Positions 32,148-42,845 of a stretch of DNA of 64,000 nt are shown one piece after another. The translations under genes were made by a program, and so were the position numbers. The notes below the pieces were generated by a model. It was not told the DNA's origin, did no database searches, and saw only the letters and a program-made list of their open reading frames with translations. This stretch comes from Hyperoodon ampullatus. Lineage: Eukaryota > Chordata > Mammalia > Artiodactyla > Ziphiidae. The stretch spans positions 204,663,654 through 204,727,653 of the forward strand of contig OX457056.1 in NCBI GenBank assembly GCA_949752795.1, written 5' to 3'. Numbering within the stretch: position 1 is the stretch's first letter; each line of letters begins with the position of its first letter.

Positions 32148-32536
32148 AAAAAAAAAAAAAGGTTCTGAAGAACCTAGTGGCAAGACAGGAATAAAGACAC
32201 AGACGTAGAGAATTGACTTGAGGACACAGGGATGGGGAAGGGTAAGCTGGGACAAAGTGAGAGAGTGGCATGGACATATATACACTACCAAATGTAAAAT
32301 AGATAGCTAGTGGGAAGCAGCCTCATGGCACAGGGAGATCAGCTCAGTGCTTTGTGACCACCTAGAGAGGTAGGATAGGGAGGGTGGGAGGGAGACACAA
32401 GAGGGAGGGGATATGGGGATATATGTATATGTATAGCTGATTCACTTTGTTATACAGCAGGAACTATTACAGGAACTAATACAATTTTAAGCAAGTATAG
32501 TCCAATAAAGATGTTAAAATAAAATACAAAAAAAAG
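32148..32536 (+). other. L1 3' UTR (type shared with 60706-61100)
   Basis: 'GGGATGGGGAAGGGTAAGCT', 'ATACACTACCAAATGTAAAA', 'GATCAGCTCAGTGCTTTGTG', then 'CCAATAAAGATGTTAAAATA'. Includes a G-rich purine stretch (32370-32415) as is common in L1 3' UTRs. Confidence 0.85.
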
Positions 32537-32552
32537 AAAATGAGAATGATGG

Positions 32553-32814
32553 TGTGAGTGCCCGCCATCTGGGTGTTAGCTGCCGTGCGTTTTGCAGCAG
32601 TGAATGTGCTGCAAGTACTTGTCACACTGCATCAATAAATGAGCCTCATTCATTATTCTGATGAAGGCAGGATCTGGCCACCCATCTGGAAGGCCAGAGT
32701 GGGTGGGGTTTATGTCGGCTGCCCCATGTCCCCTTTGCATTGTTTTCCTCCATTTTACTGTTGGTTTCCATCTCCCTCAGAAGGCTCTCGGGCTCTCATT
32801 CCCACTGACTAAGG
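32553..32814. other. Single-copy sequence, no feature seen
   Basis: Nothing recognised between the L1 and the next hAT element. Confidence 0.45.
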
Positions 32815-32975
32815 TTTCTCTAAATGTGCTCCACAGCCTGCAACAGAATCAATTGGGAAAGTTGTTAAAATGCATATCTCTGCTGAGCTAGAAACTTCTG
32901 TTTCTGGCCTATGAATCTGCATTTAAATACAGTCCCAGGTGTTTCTGATGCACACTGAGGTATGCAAGAGACTTA
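32815..32975. mobile_element. MER20-like hAT-Charlie element
   Basis: 'GAATCAATTGGGAAAGTTGT', 'AAAATGCATATCTC', 'TGAATCTGCATTTAAATACA', 'CCCAGGTGTTTCTGATGCAC' follow the MER20/MER3 order. Ends are worn. Confidence 0.7.
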
Positions 32976-34639
32976 GACCCCTGTCCCCAGATGTCCTCCA
33001 AGGCTGGAGGGTAATCTGTTCTACCTGCCAGGCCAGGTGTTCCACATGCAACATAACCCTGGGTGGCCTTCTGCCTAAGATTTTTAGCAATAGCTTCCAA
33101 TTAGGAAGCACCCAAGGAAGGCCAGGAGAACTTGACCACCTTTCCGGGGCTCCTATGGTCTGAAAGTCACCATCTGTGTCAGGCCGATAGTCTTGATCCT
33201 ACCCATAATTTTAATTGCCACTGAATAGAAGCAGTTCTATCATTTTTAGCTGTCTAAGGTAAATTCCAGCAAAATTACCAGTGAGTGTTCTGGTTTCACA
33301 TCAACAGAAGTTTACTGACAATGGAAAACAAGTCAATGCACCCACATCCAGTATGAATACATCTGAGGTTCACCCTCTCTGTTTGCATCCAGTCAAAATT
33401 CACAGTGCCTACAACACAGGAGTTTCTGGTCCCATGACCTACCAAGGACAATGTGGATTCTTTAGAAGGTAAAGTTTGCAGGCAGGGAGAGAAAATGCTT
33501 GACAAGCTGCTATGTTCTCCTTTGCCTCCATGTAAGGCTGACACTGCTAATCTATTGCTGCCCAGTTCCCATGAACCCAAGGGACAGCCAGAGCTGATAC
33601 TCTACATGTAATCAGGTGGTCTAAACATCTTCTGCATCAGTTAGTTGGTAAATAGCTGCTGCTGGGATAACTCCCTTGGACCTCCCCACACTGACCCAGC
33701 AACTGAAGAGTTACCTTCCAAACCAGCAGGGGGCATGGAAGAGCTGATTGGTGGGTTGTTAAATATTTTGAATATCACCCTGGGGAGCAATTTAAGACTC
33801 TTTCTCAGTAGAGTGCCCCAGGCGGTCATTACCAATTGATCCAAGTTGGTAGTTTAGATAAAATTTATCTACCATCCAGGGATTAAGGTTTTATCTCCCC
33901 CAAGGGTATTTGGTTTTAAACAGTGTGCTCTGGAAGTTAAAGAACAAGGCTTCCAGGACTGGACCTCTAATGCTGTAACTTCAAGTGCTGGACTTGGATG
34001 GAATTGGGGGCTGAAAGCGTCAAGTCTCCTTCTCTGATCTAGACTGGCTCTGACCCTTGACATTAGAAGGGCGATAGAAACGTGCCTCAAACCCTCAGCC
34101 CTGTCAAGGCTTCCAGCAGAGCAGAGGCAGCTTGTCCAGGCCTGCATTCAGCCTCAGCATCCTCCAGTGTAGAAGCTTGGGGTGTCCATGGTTTCTCTGC
34201 AACACATTTTTATTGTGGAGATTAAGGTACCTGTGCTGCCTATGGATGGCAAATGTAGCTTAGCATCTAAACAGTGTGACTTGTGCTCTTAAAAATCCTA
34301 AGTAAAAAAGAAGTCTGCCATATTAATATCATTTTCCTTTGCCATAAGTAGCAGAGTGACCCTGATTTTAAAATGAATATGGTCATGTTATCCCCAGTGA
34401 CAATCTGGGCAAAAGTGGAGCTGCCGTGAAGAAGAGTACTTTTAGGGAAATGAGCAGAGAGAGGAAGCAAGATGGTGCCTTTGGCATAAACAACCATATA
34501 TGAATTGGATGGTCCAGAGGGAGAATGTGGCTGCCCCCCACAAGGGCTGCTGGTACTTTTGAAGTGGGATGGGTGGGAATAGTTTCTATCTCCAGGATCT
34601 CTTTGTCTGCAATGAAAGACTTAGAGTTCCCACAACTCT
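32976..34639. other. Single-copy sequence, no gene recognised
   Basis: Several 60-95-codon frames on both strands without domains; no repeat recognised. Confidence 0.45.
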
Positions 34640-34765
34640 CATTTTGTCAGTGAGATGATTGAGGCCCAGAGGGGTTCACTGACTTTTTCAAGATCACACC
34701 ACTAGCCTAAGACAGATGCAGAAACTATAGAGTTCTGACTGCGCATTCCATTCACTTAGACAACA
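34640..34765 (-). mobile_element. MIR SINE fragment
   Basis: 'GATGATTGAGGCCCAGAGGG', 'TCAAGATCACACCACTAGCC' and 'GTTCTGACTGCGCATTCCAT' match antisense MIR. Confidence 0.75.
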
Positions 34766-35184
34766 TGGCAAGGTAATTTATCCATTTCTTGATAACCCAG
34801 AGGTATCATTAGGAACACTAATTACCACGTAACATTGCAAAATAGGGCTGGCTGGGGTGTGTGGGTCTGCTTGCTTCATACTAAGTGGCCTCATTTAGTG
34901 ATATTTTGGGGTCTTCTCTTGGTACTTCTTAGGCCTGTCTTCATCATCATCAATCTCTGATGGTGGCTGCTTCAAGCAAATCATCTAAAATCTATTCCCC
35001 CACCCCTCACATTGTTGATTGCAAAAGTACAATAGCAATTTAACTTTACATAATAATGCTGCCAGCATGGCTGGTGGAGATCTGCCCAGCGCAGTCACGT
35101 CTACTCCCTCTTTCTCCTCTGTGTTCTCCAAGGCCTCTGCATCTCTCTCAGGCAATGCACTGTTCTAGGAGGAAGGCTCCTAGC
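34766..35184. other. Single-copy sequence, no feature seen
   Basis: Nothing recognised. Confidence 0.45.
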
Positions 35185-35280
35185 ATCATGGAAAGAGCAG
35201 GGTCCAATCCTGCAACTAACAGTGCAACTGTAGACAAGTTTCTTAGCTTCTCTGAACCTTGGATACCCCCTTGGTCTTTC
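35185..35280 (+). mobile_element. MIR SINE fragment
   Basis: 'GGAAAGAGCAGGGTCCAATC', 'GTAGACAAGTTTCTTAGCTT', 'CTCTGAACCTTGGATACC'. Confidence 0.65.
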
Positions 35281-35689
35281 AGGAAGAATGTGAGGCTCAA
35301 ATGCCTGCACAGAGTTGTCTTTTAACAAAGTCTAGTTTCCTCCTTTCATTAGAGGCATGTTCCACCTTTGCCTTTTATTATGGTTGGTTATGGGCATGTC
35401 TGTCCTCTTTGGTAGGATTCAGGCTCTTAGAGGTTGGTGACTTGGCTTCCTGATTCTGGGTCCCCTTGTGCTAAGCATAGACTTGCTGCAGGCTCTCCAT
35501 TAATGCTGATAGAGCGGAGGATATTGTAGGTCAGTAAGTTCTGGCTTGGAGCAGCTGTGAAATGGTTGTGTTCTCTCCTGCAGGCTCAGGGACATAGGCC
35601 CTGGGGAGGGCTTTTCCTCTTCCCTGTGTCCCGGGAGGCATAGCTCCTGGAGCTGTGACCTCCACATATGTGGGGAATGTCTGCAAGTT
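35281..35689. other. Single-copy sequence
   Basis: No gene or repeat seen; part of 35500-35690 could be remnant sequence next to the LTR but nothing retroviral is recognisable. Confidence 0.4.
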
Positions 35690-36250
35690 ATTGATGCTGA
35701 AAACTTGGCCTCTGTGCACTGGTGCTGAATCAAATCTTAGAGACAGAGTTTTGAGTGAAGTAGAAAAGAATAGCTTTATTGCTTTGCCAGGCAAAGGGGG
35801 ACACAGTGGGCTCGTGCCTTCAAAACTGTGTGTCCAACCTGGGAGGATTTGGTGAGTTTTATAACAATGGTTCAAGGGTGGGGTTGCTGATAGGGATCAG
35901 GGCGTGTGCAGGGTCTGCACTCCTTTAATCTGGCCTCAGGTGGTCTCCTGAAGAGCTTCTGTGATTCTTGAGGTTATCAAACTGTGACCTTCTAACCAGA
36001 ATGAGGAATGCTTCATCAAGTAGGTAACACCTTCCATTTGTTGGGATTTTAGTTCTGCAGAAGAGCTCAAAGATATTGCTACGTGAATCCCCTGAGTCGA
36101 ACCAGGATTCTGTCCCAAGGCTTCACTATTGTCTCTTGACTGCTCCTCCCTTGTTTCTGCGTTCCCTCCCCTCCCTGATTAGCAACTGTTTGAACTTGCC
36201 CTTTGGAACACAGGGAAGGTCATGGAGATGGAAGCCTATTTCCTACAATC
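35690..36250 (-). mobile_element. ERV-type LTR, probably solitary
   Basis: On the minus strand the order is a U3-like region, a polyadenylation signal AATAAA ('GGCAAAGCAATAAAGC', plus-strand complement near 35773-35790), then a short R/U5-like part with 'CTCAAAACTCTGTCTCTAAG', ending near 'TTTTCAGCATCA' at about 35693. No gag, pol or env sequence was recognised on either side, so it looks like a solo LTR of an endogenous retrovirus. Boundaries and family are uncertain and no TSD was confirmed. Confidence 0.55.
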
Positions 36251-36837
36251 AAGAAATGGGGGACACAGAAAGGCTTCCATGCCCAGGAGCCCCACAGGGT
36301 CCTGCTCGGTTTCATTATGACCTCTCTTTGGAAAGTGGCCTCATTGCCGAGAGTCCTTCTCCCAAGAGAGAATCAGATTCAGGGGACCAGCTTCAAAGTC
36401 CATGCAAAATAAGCCAGCCTCCTGCTTCCCTGGGGGTATAGCCGATGCGGCAAGGAGTCCCCAAGGTGGCACGTCCTCCCCTTGGAAGCCATGACTTTGA
36501 GTGGCTCTGAGTGTTTCTTAGCCTTTGGGAAGTCTCTTCATTCCTTTGCAGCAGGTTTAGTTGCCTAATCAAGAGCCCTGCCCATTCTATACACGGCTGG
36601 CTGTGTGCCTGCAGAGGGGGCTGGTGGAGAGAGAAAGACGAGGGGAGAGAAGCCTCAAAAAGAGAGATGAGAGAGTGAGACCTGGGGCTCCAGAAGGAAG
36701 GAGAGATGGACAGGAGCCCAGCTCTGCTTCCCCAACCTGGGTTCCCCAAGATGCTGTTCTTCTTGACAACAAATCTCCTTTTTCCCTGAGTCATTTCCAG
36801 TGGGCTTTCATGCCCCGTTCACAAACAGATCCCAATG
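36251..36837. other. Single-copy sequence, no gene recognised
   Basis: Open frames on both strands (36076-36441 +, 36794-36393 -) overlap and have no domain. Confidence 0.45.
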
Positions 36838-36849
36838 AATTTCTTCTTT

Positions 36850-37054
36850 TTTTTTTTTTTTGCGGTACGCGGGCCTCTCACTGTTGTGGCCTCTCCCGTT
36901 GCGGGGCACAGGCTCCGGACGCGCAGGCTCAGCGGCCATGGCTCACGGGCCCAGCTGCTCCGCGGCATGTGGGATCTTCCCAGACCGGGGCACGAACCCG
37001 TGTCCCCTGCATCAGCAGGCGGACTCTCAACCACTGCGCCACCAGGGAAGCCCT
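36850..37054 (-). mobile_element. CHR-2 SINE
   Basis: Poly(T), 'GCGGTACGCGGGCCTCTCAC' to 'CACCAGGGAAGCCCT'. Perfect 12-bp TSD 'AATTTCTTCTTT' at 36838-36849 and 37055-37066. Confidence 0.97.
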
Positions 37055-37084
37055 AATTTCTTCTTTGAATGATCCATGGGGGAT

Positions 37085-37170
37085 CACATGGTAAGTTCCT
37101 TGAGAGCAGGAACCACATTTCCATTTTTATCTTCTGCCAATGCACACTATGGGGCCGGGCAAGGAAGAGA
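37085..37170 (+). mobile_element. L2 LINE 3'-end fragment
   Basis: 'TAAGTTCCTTGAGAGCAGGA', 'ACCACATTTCC' match the L2 terminal region. Short. Confidence 0.5.
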
Positions 37171-37899
37171 TGCTGGAGGGATAGCAGGTGATGTTTAATG
37201 ACCAAGGAGCCGGGGTGGCCCCAGGGGATAGTGTTTGCCTCAGAAATGTCAACAATTGCTGGGACATTTCAGGCATAAAGGCACAGCCTCTGTTCCCCTA
37301 TGGTGTATGTGTATATTCATGAGTCTGGCCCTCTAAACATATCATAAGCCTTATTTATGGCAGGCTTTACAGTGGTTTGCAAACACAGGAAAATCCATTT
37401 GAATCCAATATTCTCAGATTGCCCTGTTCATTTAGTAATTAGGATATCTTACCCTCGTAGATTACTTGAGTCTTATACTTTCTGGGTTTTCAGCCCTCTC
37501 TGAACCTGCTCCAGACCACTGCCAGTGAGATGTTTGGGGAAGGTCATAAATGCCTTTGCTGTATCTTTCTACCTAAGTATTTGCAGCAGGTTTTATGGAG
37601 CTTGTAAATACGAACTGATTTTCTTTTACATATGTGAGTCAGCCTTATTTGGGTCTAAAGTGGACTTTATGAACCTGCATGGATTAGAATAAACACTGAA
37701 CCCAGCAATCAGTTCTATATTTAGTTCTCAAGTAGCTAGGCTTTTTGTACATGCGTGTATACGTATATGTGTGCATATGAGCACTGCATATTGAGAAAAA
37801 CATTAAGTGTGTGAAGCTGATTGATCTGAGGATGGGCCTGGGAGAATTCCTGGCCAGGTGGAGCTAGGGCCAACAGCTAAGGGATCTCTTTCTCTCGTG
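37171..37899. other. Single-copy, AT-rich sequence
   Basis: No repeat or frame recognised. 37330-37700 is free of identifiable repeats and could be a conserved non-coding element; this cannot be judged here. Confidence 0.4.
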
Positions 37900-38045
37900 G
37901 AAGTCATTGTTTCTTTACCTATAAAATGAGTAGGATGGGTCCCTATAAAACCCCAGGATGGTTGTGCAGATCAAAGAAAGCAGGGGACACACAAGGACCT
38001 AGCACAGTGCTAGCGTCCAGTTAGGTTTCGGTAAATACTTACTAC
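37900..38045 (+). mobile_element. MIR SINE fragment
   Basis: 'CCTATAAAATGAGTAGGATG', 'GACCTAGCACAGTGCTAGCG' and 'TTCGGTAAATACTTACTACT' match the 3' half of MIR. Confidence 0.75.
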
Positions 38046-38309
38046 TTACGGAATCTCAGCCTGGAATGGACTTGAAGGTTCTGGAGGGCAAAGGCACGTG
38101 TCTTCTGCTGTGTCCCTGACAGTTCCTAGGAAGCCCTGGGCCAAATAAATAATAATATAATACAGGTTCTTACATTGATTGAAAGTGTCTGCTTGGGTCT
38201 TTATTTTATCAAAGTCCTGCCAGAGAGAAGTTCCCACCAAAAATGTTGTCTTGGGTCATGATCAGTAATAGAGTAGCGAGGTGGGGGGACGGTAAGGGTG
38301 GTGGAGGAC

Positions 38310-38760
38310 AGGGCCTCTCAAGCTGGACTGCCTGGGTTTGTGTCTCAGCTCAGGTACGTTAAGAGCTGTGTGACCTTGGACATGTCATTTAGCCTCTCTG
38401 TGCCTCATTCTCTTCACCTGCAGGATGGGCACAATAATACTAATGTCTAGCAATAATATATGCACATATATATATATTTTTTTTTTTTTGCGGTACGCGG
38501 GCCTCTCACTGCTGTGGCCTCTCCCATTGCGGAGCACAGGCTCCGGACACGCAGGCTCAGCGGCCATGGCTCACGGGCCCAGCCGCTCCGTGGCATGTGG
38601 GATCTTCCCGGACCGGGGCACAAACCCGTGTCCCCTGCACCAGCAGGCGGGCTCCCAACCACTGCGCCACCAGGGAAGCCCCACATATATTTTGATAGAT
38701 GTAAAATGCTTAGTGTGCCTAGAACACAGTGTTTGTTATTATTATCATTATCTTTATTGT
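38310..38760 (+). mobile_element. MIR SINE split by CHR-2
   Basis: Left part: 'GCTGGACTGCCTGGGTTTGT', 'GTGACCTTGGACATGTCATT', 'GCCTCTCTGTGCCTCATTCT'. Right part after the SINE: 'GTAAAATGCTTAGTGTGCCT', 'AGAACACAGTGTTTGTTATT'. Confidence 0.85.
38472..38681 (-). mobile_element. CHR-2 SINE
   Basis: Poly(T), 'GCGGTACGCGGGCCTCTCAC' to 'CACCAGGGAAGCCC'. Short TSD 'CACATATAT' at 38463-38471 and 38682-38690, in a TA-rich site within MIR. Confidence 0.95.
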
Positions 38761-38769
38761 TTTTAATAG

Positions 38770-39015
38770 TGCTTAAAAGAGTGGATTTTGGTGGCAGAAA
38801 GACTTGGATTTGAGTCTTAGCACTGCCACTTACCACCTCGGTGACCTTGGATAATTATTCAACTTTTCTAAGCCTCTATTTCCTCATCTGTTACTGGGGA
38901 CATCTCTTCTCCTGGGGTTATTAGGAGTATCACATGAGATCAGATGTGTGAAGCATTTAGCTTTGTGCCTGTCAGAGAGAAAGCACTTAATCAATATTAT
39001 CTATTTTATTATCTT
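38770..39015 (+). mobile_element. MIR SINE, near full length
   Basis: 'GAGTGGATTTTGGTGGCAGA', 'GACTTGGATTTGAGTCTTAG', 'CACTGCCACTTACCACCTCG', 'TTTCCTCATCTGTTACTGGG', then 'AGCACTTAATCAATATTATC'. It directly follows another MIR in the same orientation. Confidence 0.88.
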
Positions 39016-40194
39016 GAGAACTACTCGAATTTAATACCATTCATGCAACAAATACTGGTGAAGCCTGTGTGGCCTGTGGGCTTGGTATGGAATGAGGTTT
39101 CTTCTCTAGGGAAGAAGCATGAACATCTTTTCTGTTTTGGATGAATATTTGCTTCTTCTACTGTAGTCAGAACATTGTATATTGCACGAAAAAATCTGGA
39201 GAAGAGACTACGGTGGGGCAGCCTGAATTCCGAAGGGGATTTGGTTCTGAGAATTAGCTCTCTCGTGGGGAGACCTCCAGCTACAAAGCAGATGCACACG
39301 TGGGACCTGGGACTGAAGCTGGTGGGGACCTCCAGGGTGACCACCCATCCTAGTCTTTGCCCGCCTTCCTGATGTTATTGGTAACTGTACCCCCTTTCAC
39401 TTGAAAACTATTCTGGGATAGATATTAAGCTATATGATTCTGCCATACCTGACCTACTTAAGAAAAACATCCCCATGTAGCTCGAAGGGGTGTGCCTGGA
39501 AGTACCGTGAGGCCACATCTGGCCTTTGGGAAGTCAGCCTGGCATCTTGTTGGATCGAGGGGGTTAGGCGGCTTCTCTGGTGTGGTCAGGGAGGCCACAG
39601 GAGGGGAGACCTTGGAGAACACATCTCTTTCCCTCTCCTGGAAACGTATGGATGTTTATTTTTTCCCTCTTTTTCCAGGTCAACACACATTACGGGAACT
39701 TTGTCATCTTCCTAGATTCTGAAAGTGAGTGGTCACTTGCCAGAGGGAGAGCAGGGCAGAGAGGACAAATTAAAATGACCACCAAGCAACAAAAACTCAT
39801 GTAAAATGAACAAGCCACCAGCTCCAAAGAAGAAACTTCTGACCTTAATTTGAATCCTGTTCTCTCTTGGTTGTTTGTTGCTGTGGTTGTCATTGAGATA
39901 GTGGAAAGTGGTTGGTGGAGGAGTGCTCTCTGGCCCCTGTGTTGGTACCTCTGTGTTCCAGCTCAGTGACTAGGACAGCCTGGACAGAGGGGGATGGGGC
40001 CATGGGAGGAGGCACTGGGCGAATATTTTGGAGCAGTGCTCACTAAGACTCTTATTAAAAAATATTACATATAAATAGCAAGCTAGAGGTCCCCTCAGAT
40101 TTCTGCAATGCTGATGTGTTACTTTTAGTTGCAGGACAAGAATATATTTTTTGAAGACTAGTAAGACTAAGAATAAAACTTATATAATGATTAC
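39016..40194. other. Single-copy sequence containing a candidate exon
   Basis: No repeat recognised. The candidate exon at 39679-39724 is listed separately. Frames of 65-107 codons on both strands are otherwise uninformative. Confidence 0.4.
39679..39724 (+). other. Candidate short exon (unproven)
   Basis: A long pyrimidine tract and acceptor ('TTTTTTCCCTCTTTTTCCAG', 39659-39678) are followed by 46 bases and a strong donor 'GTGAGT' (39725-39730). One frame reads 'VNTHYGNFVIFLDSE', without stops, a plausible protein-like peptide with no recognised family. It is inside a longer open frame (39580-39804). Length 46 would shift phase between neighbouring exons. No adjacent exon was found in this window, and such pseudo-exons are common by chance. 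Confidence 0.25.
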
Positions 40195-40400
40195 AGTATG
40201 TCAGGTTTTCTTCAAAGTGCTTCACACGTATTTACTTCTTTCATCTACACAGAAACCTCTGAGTTGGCGATATCATTATCCTCAGTTTCCAGATGTGGAC
40301 ACTGAGGCACAGAAAGGTTAAGTAACTTACCCAAGGTCGTACGTCTGGCCAGTGGCAGAAATTCTGCCTGGGCAGTCAGCCTTCAGAGCTAAGCTCTTAA
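40195..40400 (-). mobile_element. MIR SINE
   Basis: 'AAAGTGCTTCACACGTATTT', 'CCTCAGTTTCCAGATGTGGA', 'CACTGAGGCACAGAAAGGTT', 'AAGTAACTTACCCAAGGTCG' in antisense MIR order. Confidence 0.85.
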
Positions 40401-40419
40401 GCAAACTCCATTTCACCTC

Positions 40420-40560
40420 CTGGCCTGAAAGCCAGGCTGAGATCAGAAGACTGAGGCACAGAAAAGTTAAGTAACTTGCTGAAGTCACACAGCTAGGAAG
40501 TGAGAGAGCAGGATGCAAGCTCCGCTGCGCCGAGCTCCAGGGTGTTAACACTTAGCAGTT
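40420..40560 (-). mobile_element. MIR SINE fragment
   Basis: 'GACTGAGGCACAGAAAAGTT', 'AAGTAACTTGCTGAAGTCAC', 'ACAGCTAGGAAGTGAGAGAG'. A second antisense MIR next to the previous one. Confidence 0.8.
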
Positions 40561-41759
40561 ATTAATGCTTTTTCTTTTTCCTCATTGGCTTCCTCAGAGT
40601 ATTGTTGTGATGATCAAGTGAGACGCAGTACGTGGGTGTGTTTAGTCAATTGTAAAGCACCAAACAAGCTGTCATTCAGACAGTAGATCTGAGGACTCGG
40701 GGAAACAGGGAGAAACTTAGCTTGTGTTCAGGGGCGTCTTAGACAGAGGCTGGAAGAGAGACCCTCATATTTGCAGCAAGGGGGTCAAGCAGAAGAGACA
40801 TGAGGTGTGAAGGAAAATCAGGTGGGGTCTTAAAACCAGATGGAGTGGGAGGGGGGAGCGTTTCTCCTCTGGTGCTAGATGATTAAGCCAAGAGACCCAG
40901 CGCTCTGTCATCTGTGCCCATGGCTCAGAGAGCCCAGGGATAATAAAGCCACATCATCATCAGGGACAATGACAGCAACTTTCTTTTAGCCCAAGACATT
41001 CTGTCTCCTTCCTCCCACCAGACTTTCCTTTCTTCAGGCTGCTTCCAAGCATCTTCCCAGGTTACTGGCTCTTCGCTGGCACCGCTGCAGAGGGGTCCTA
41101 ATTGCATCACCATATGGAAATCTTTATCTTGAGCTATGTGGCTCCTCGGAGGTGTAATCTGCCTACAGAAATGCACTTACTGTTGAGCTGGAAAGTGGCA
41201 CAGAGACTGAAGGCTCCTTCCCTCCCCCCTATCCCCCTCCCCAGTTTTCCCAAATCCTGGCGCCTGTTAAAGGCCCAGTTGTTTCCCGGGGGGCGGGGGT
41301 GTGGGGGGCACATATGCCTGTCTCTCTCTTCAAGCTGACTTATTGTACAAGCCTTTCATCTGCTCAGAATCTGATTTTACATATGAATCCATAGAACGCA
41401 AACACCCAGCCCTCAGAAGAACTGCAACTTTGCTATATTTTATTTTGCCCAATCACCACAGTTTTCTTATTCTTCTCTGCTCGGTGACGTCCTGCCGAAA
41501 GAGACTAAATCACAACCTTTGGAAAGACAGCAACATTAATCATGTGAAAGTGGTTTATTTTTAATCCACCATGCTGCTTCTGTCCCCTGTTTATTTGTGA
41601 ATAAGTATCAAGACCAAACTTTGAAATTTTGATAATTGGCTTCTTGTAGTTTCATTATTTCTCCTTTTCCTCTGTGTGTGAAAGTTTCCTAAGTATGTAT
41701 CCAGTAAATGAATCCTAGCCTCAAAGATAAGCACAGTAAAATACAGTGCAATACAATAA
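40561..41759. other. Single-copy sequence
   Basis: No gene recognised. 41340-41570 is repeat-free and could be a conserved non-coding element; no evidence beyond absence of repeats. Confidence 0.4.
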
Positions 41760-41980
41760 AGCCTCAGTTATTCATTTATTTAATGAATATTATTTGAATG
41801 TCTTCACTGTGTCAGGTACTGGATGAGGTGCTGGTGAAACAGTAATGAGCAAGGTCAGAGTCTCTGGCCTCACAAACTTGCTGCCTAATGGAGGAGAAGT
41901 CAGTGGAAGAGCAAATAAAGACATTTTACACATTGTGATAAACTCCTGGAGATACTATACAAGAAAATAGTGGAAGGAAA
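41760..41980 (-). mobile_element. L2 LINE 3'-end fragment
   Basis: 'TTCATTTATTTAATGAATAT', 'CACTGTGTCAGGTACTGGAT', 'GAAACAGTAATGAGCAAGGT', 'GCCTAATGGAGGAGAAGTCA' in antisense L2 order. Confidence 0.7.
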
Positions 41981-42250
41981 AACTAAGGAAGGGAGTGTCC
42001 CCTGATTATCCAACCCGAAGACTGCCTTTTGCAGATGAGAAAAGTCAAGGGTAAGTAATTTCTGCCAACTCTATACAGATGGTTCCTGGTAGACCTATAG
42101 CTAAAGTAGATGCTGCCTCTTGGATGATATACTATTAGAGCTAGTGGTGAAATACACCATCATCTTGTGGTGAGTTTTCTGGGAGGATTTGTCTTAGAGA
42201 TATGTGAGTATATACAGTTAATACATTTCTGGAGAAATGTTAGAAAACAT
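41981..42250. other. Single-copy sequence, no feature seen
   Basis: Nothing recognised. Confidence 0.45.
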
Positions 42251-42261
42251 TCTGGTATTCT

Positions 42262-42834
42262 TTTTTTTTTTTGTAGTCAAACATCAAAGTTTATTGCTAA
42301 TCACAAAAAACACATCCAAGTTAATAATTTTAGTGCTTTTCTATGTGTGAGAAAATGCAAGAATCTGGGCTCCTTGACATTATTCCTTTGATATGCATCT
42401 TAACTATTTTGGACCAGTATCCTGTCTTTCTCTATCCTGAATTCTCCTCAGGGTGCATGGTTGGGCAGCTGCAGTGGCTGATGGCTTGATGGAGAGCAAT
42501 ATTCATTGTTTACAAAATGGCAGGCAACAATTCTTTGTCCATACCCATGAAGTTTTACCTGTAGAAATAATCCTAGAGATACTGCATCAGCTAATGGTCG
42601 CTTGGTATCGCTCTGTGAAATGTTTTTGGTTTTGTTTCATTTTTTAATGAACGAAAAGAAGAAAGTAGAGATATTATCTTAAGGAATCTTAAAGCATGGA
42701 CTAACCAAGCTTAGTTTGATTGATTTATTCATAAAAGCTCAGTATCAGTCTCAATTTGCTAATCTTTTTTTTTTAGTTATTTCTGAGATATACATTTTAA
42801 AGTAATAACTAGAGTTATGACTTATAACATTATA
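42262..42834 (-). pseudogene. Candidate processed retrocopy (parent unknown)
   Basis: The minus strand ends in a poly(A) (plus poly(T) 42261-42272) preceded 17 bases upstream by AATAAA (complement at 42290-42295), as expected for a reverse-transcribed mRNA 3' end. An 11-bp direct repeat 'TCTGGTATTCT' flanks it at 42251-42261 and 42835-42845. It does not match CHR, L1 or MIR. No open frame of note is present on the minus strand, so it may be a 3'-UTR-derived, 5'-truncated copy or a long non-coding RNA copy. I do not recognise the parent gene. Confidence 0.6.
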
Positions 42835-42845
42835 TCTGGTATTCT

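Larger units (their letters stand above)
26500..32536 (+). mobile_element. LINE-1 insertion with 5' UTR, internally deleted, with nested SINEs
   Basis: One L1 from 5' UTR to A-rich tail, flanked by a 16-bp TSD (26484-26499 and 32537-32552, one mismatch). Order: 5' UTR 26500-27213, ORF1 remnant 27214 to about 28420, direct jump into ORF2 downstream of the endonuclease, reverse transcriptase, C-terminal region ending at 32147, then a 3' UTR with AATAAA near 32504. Four CHR SINEs inserted later. After subtracting them about 5.0 kb of L1 remains, less than a full-length element, because the end of ORF1, the inter-ORF region and the ORF2 endonuclease are missing. It cannot move by itself. Confidence 0.93.

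Noticed and set aside
36076..36441. 121-codon frame with acidic C-terminus
   Set aside because: It begins inside the LTR and runs into single-copy DNA without any domain; an opposing frame overlaps it.
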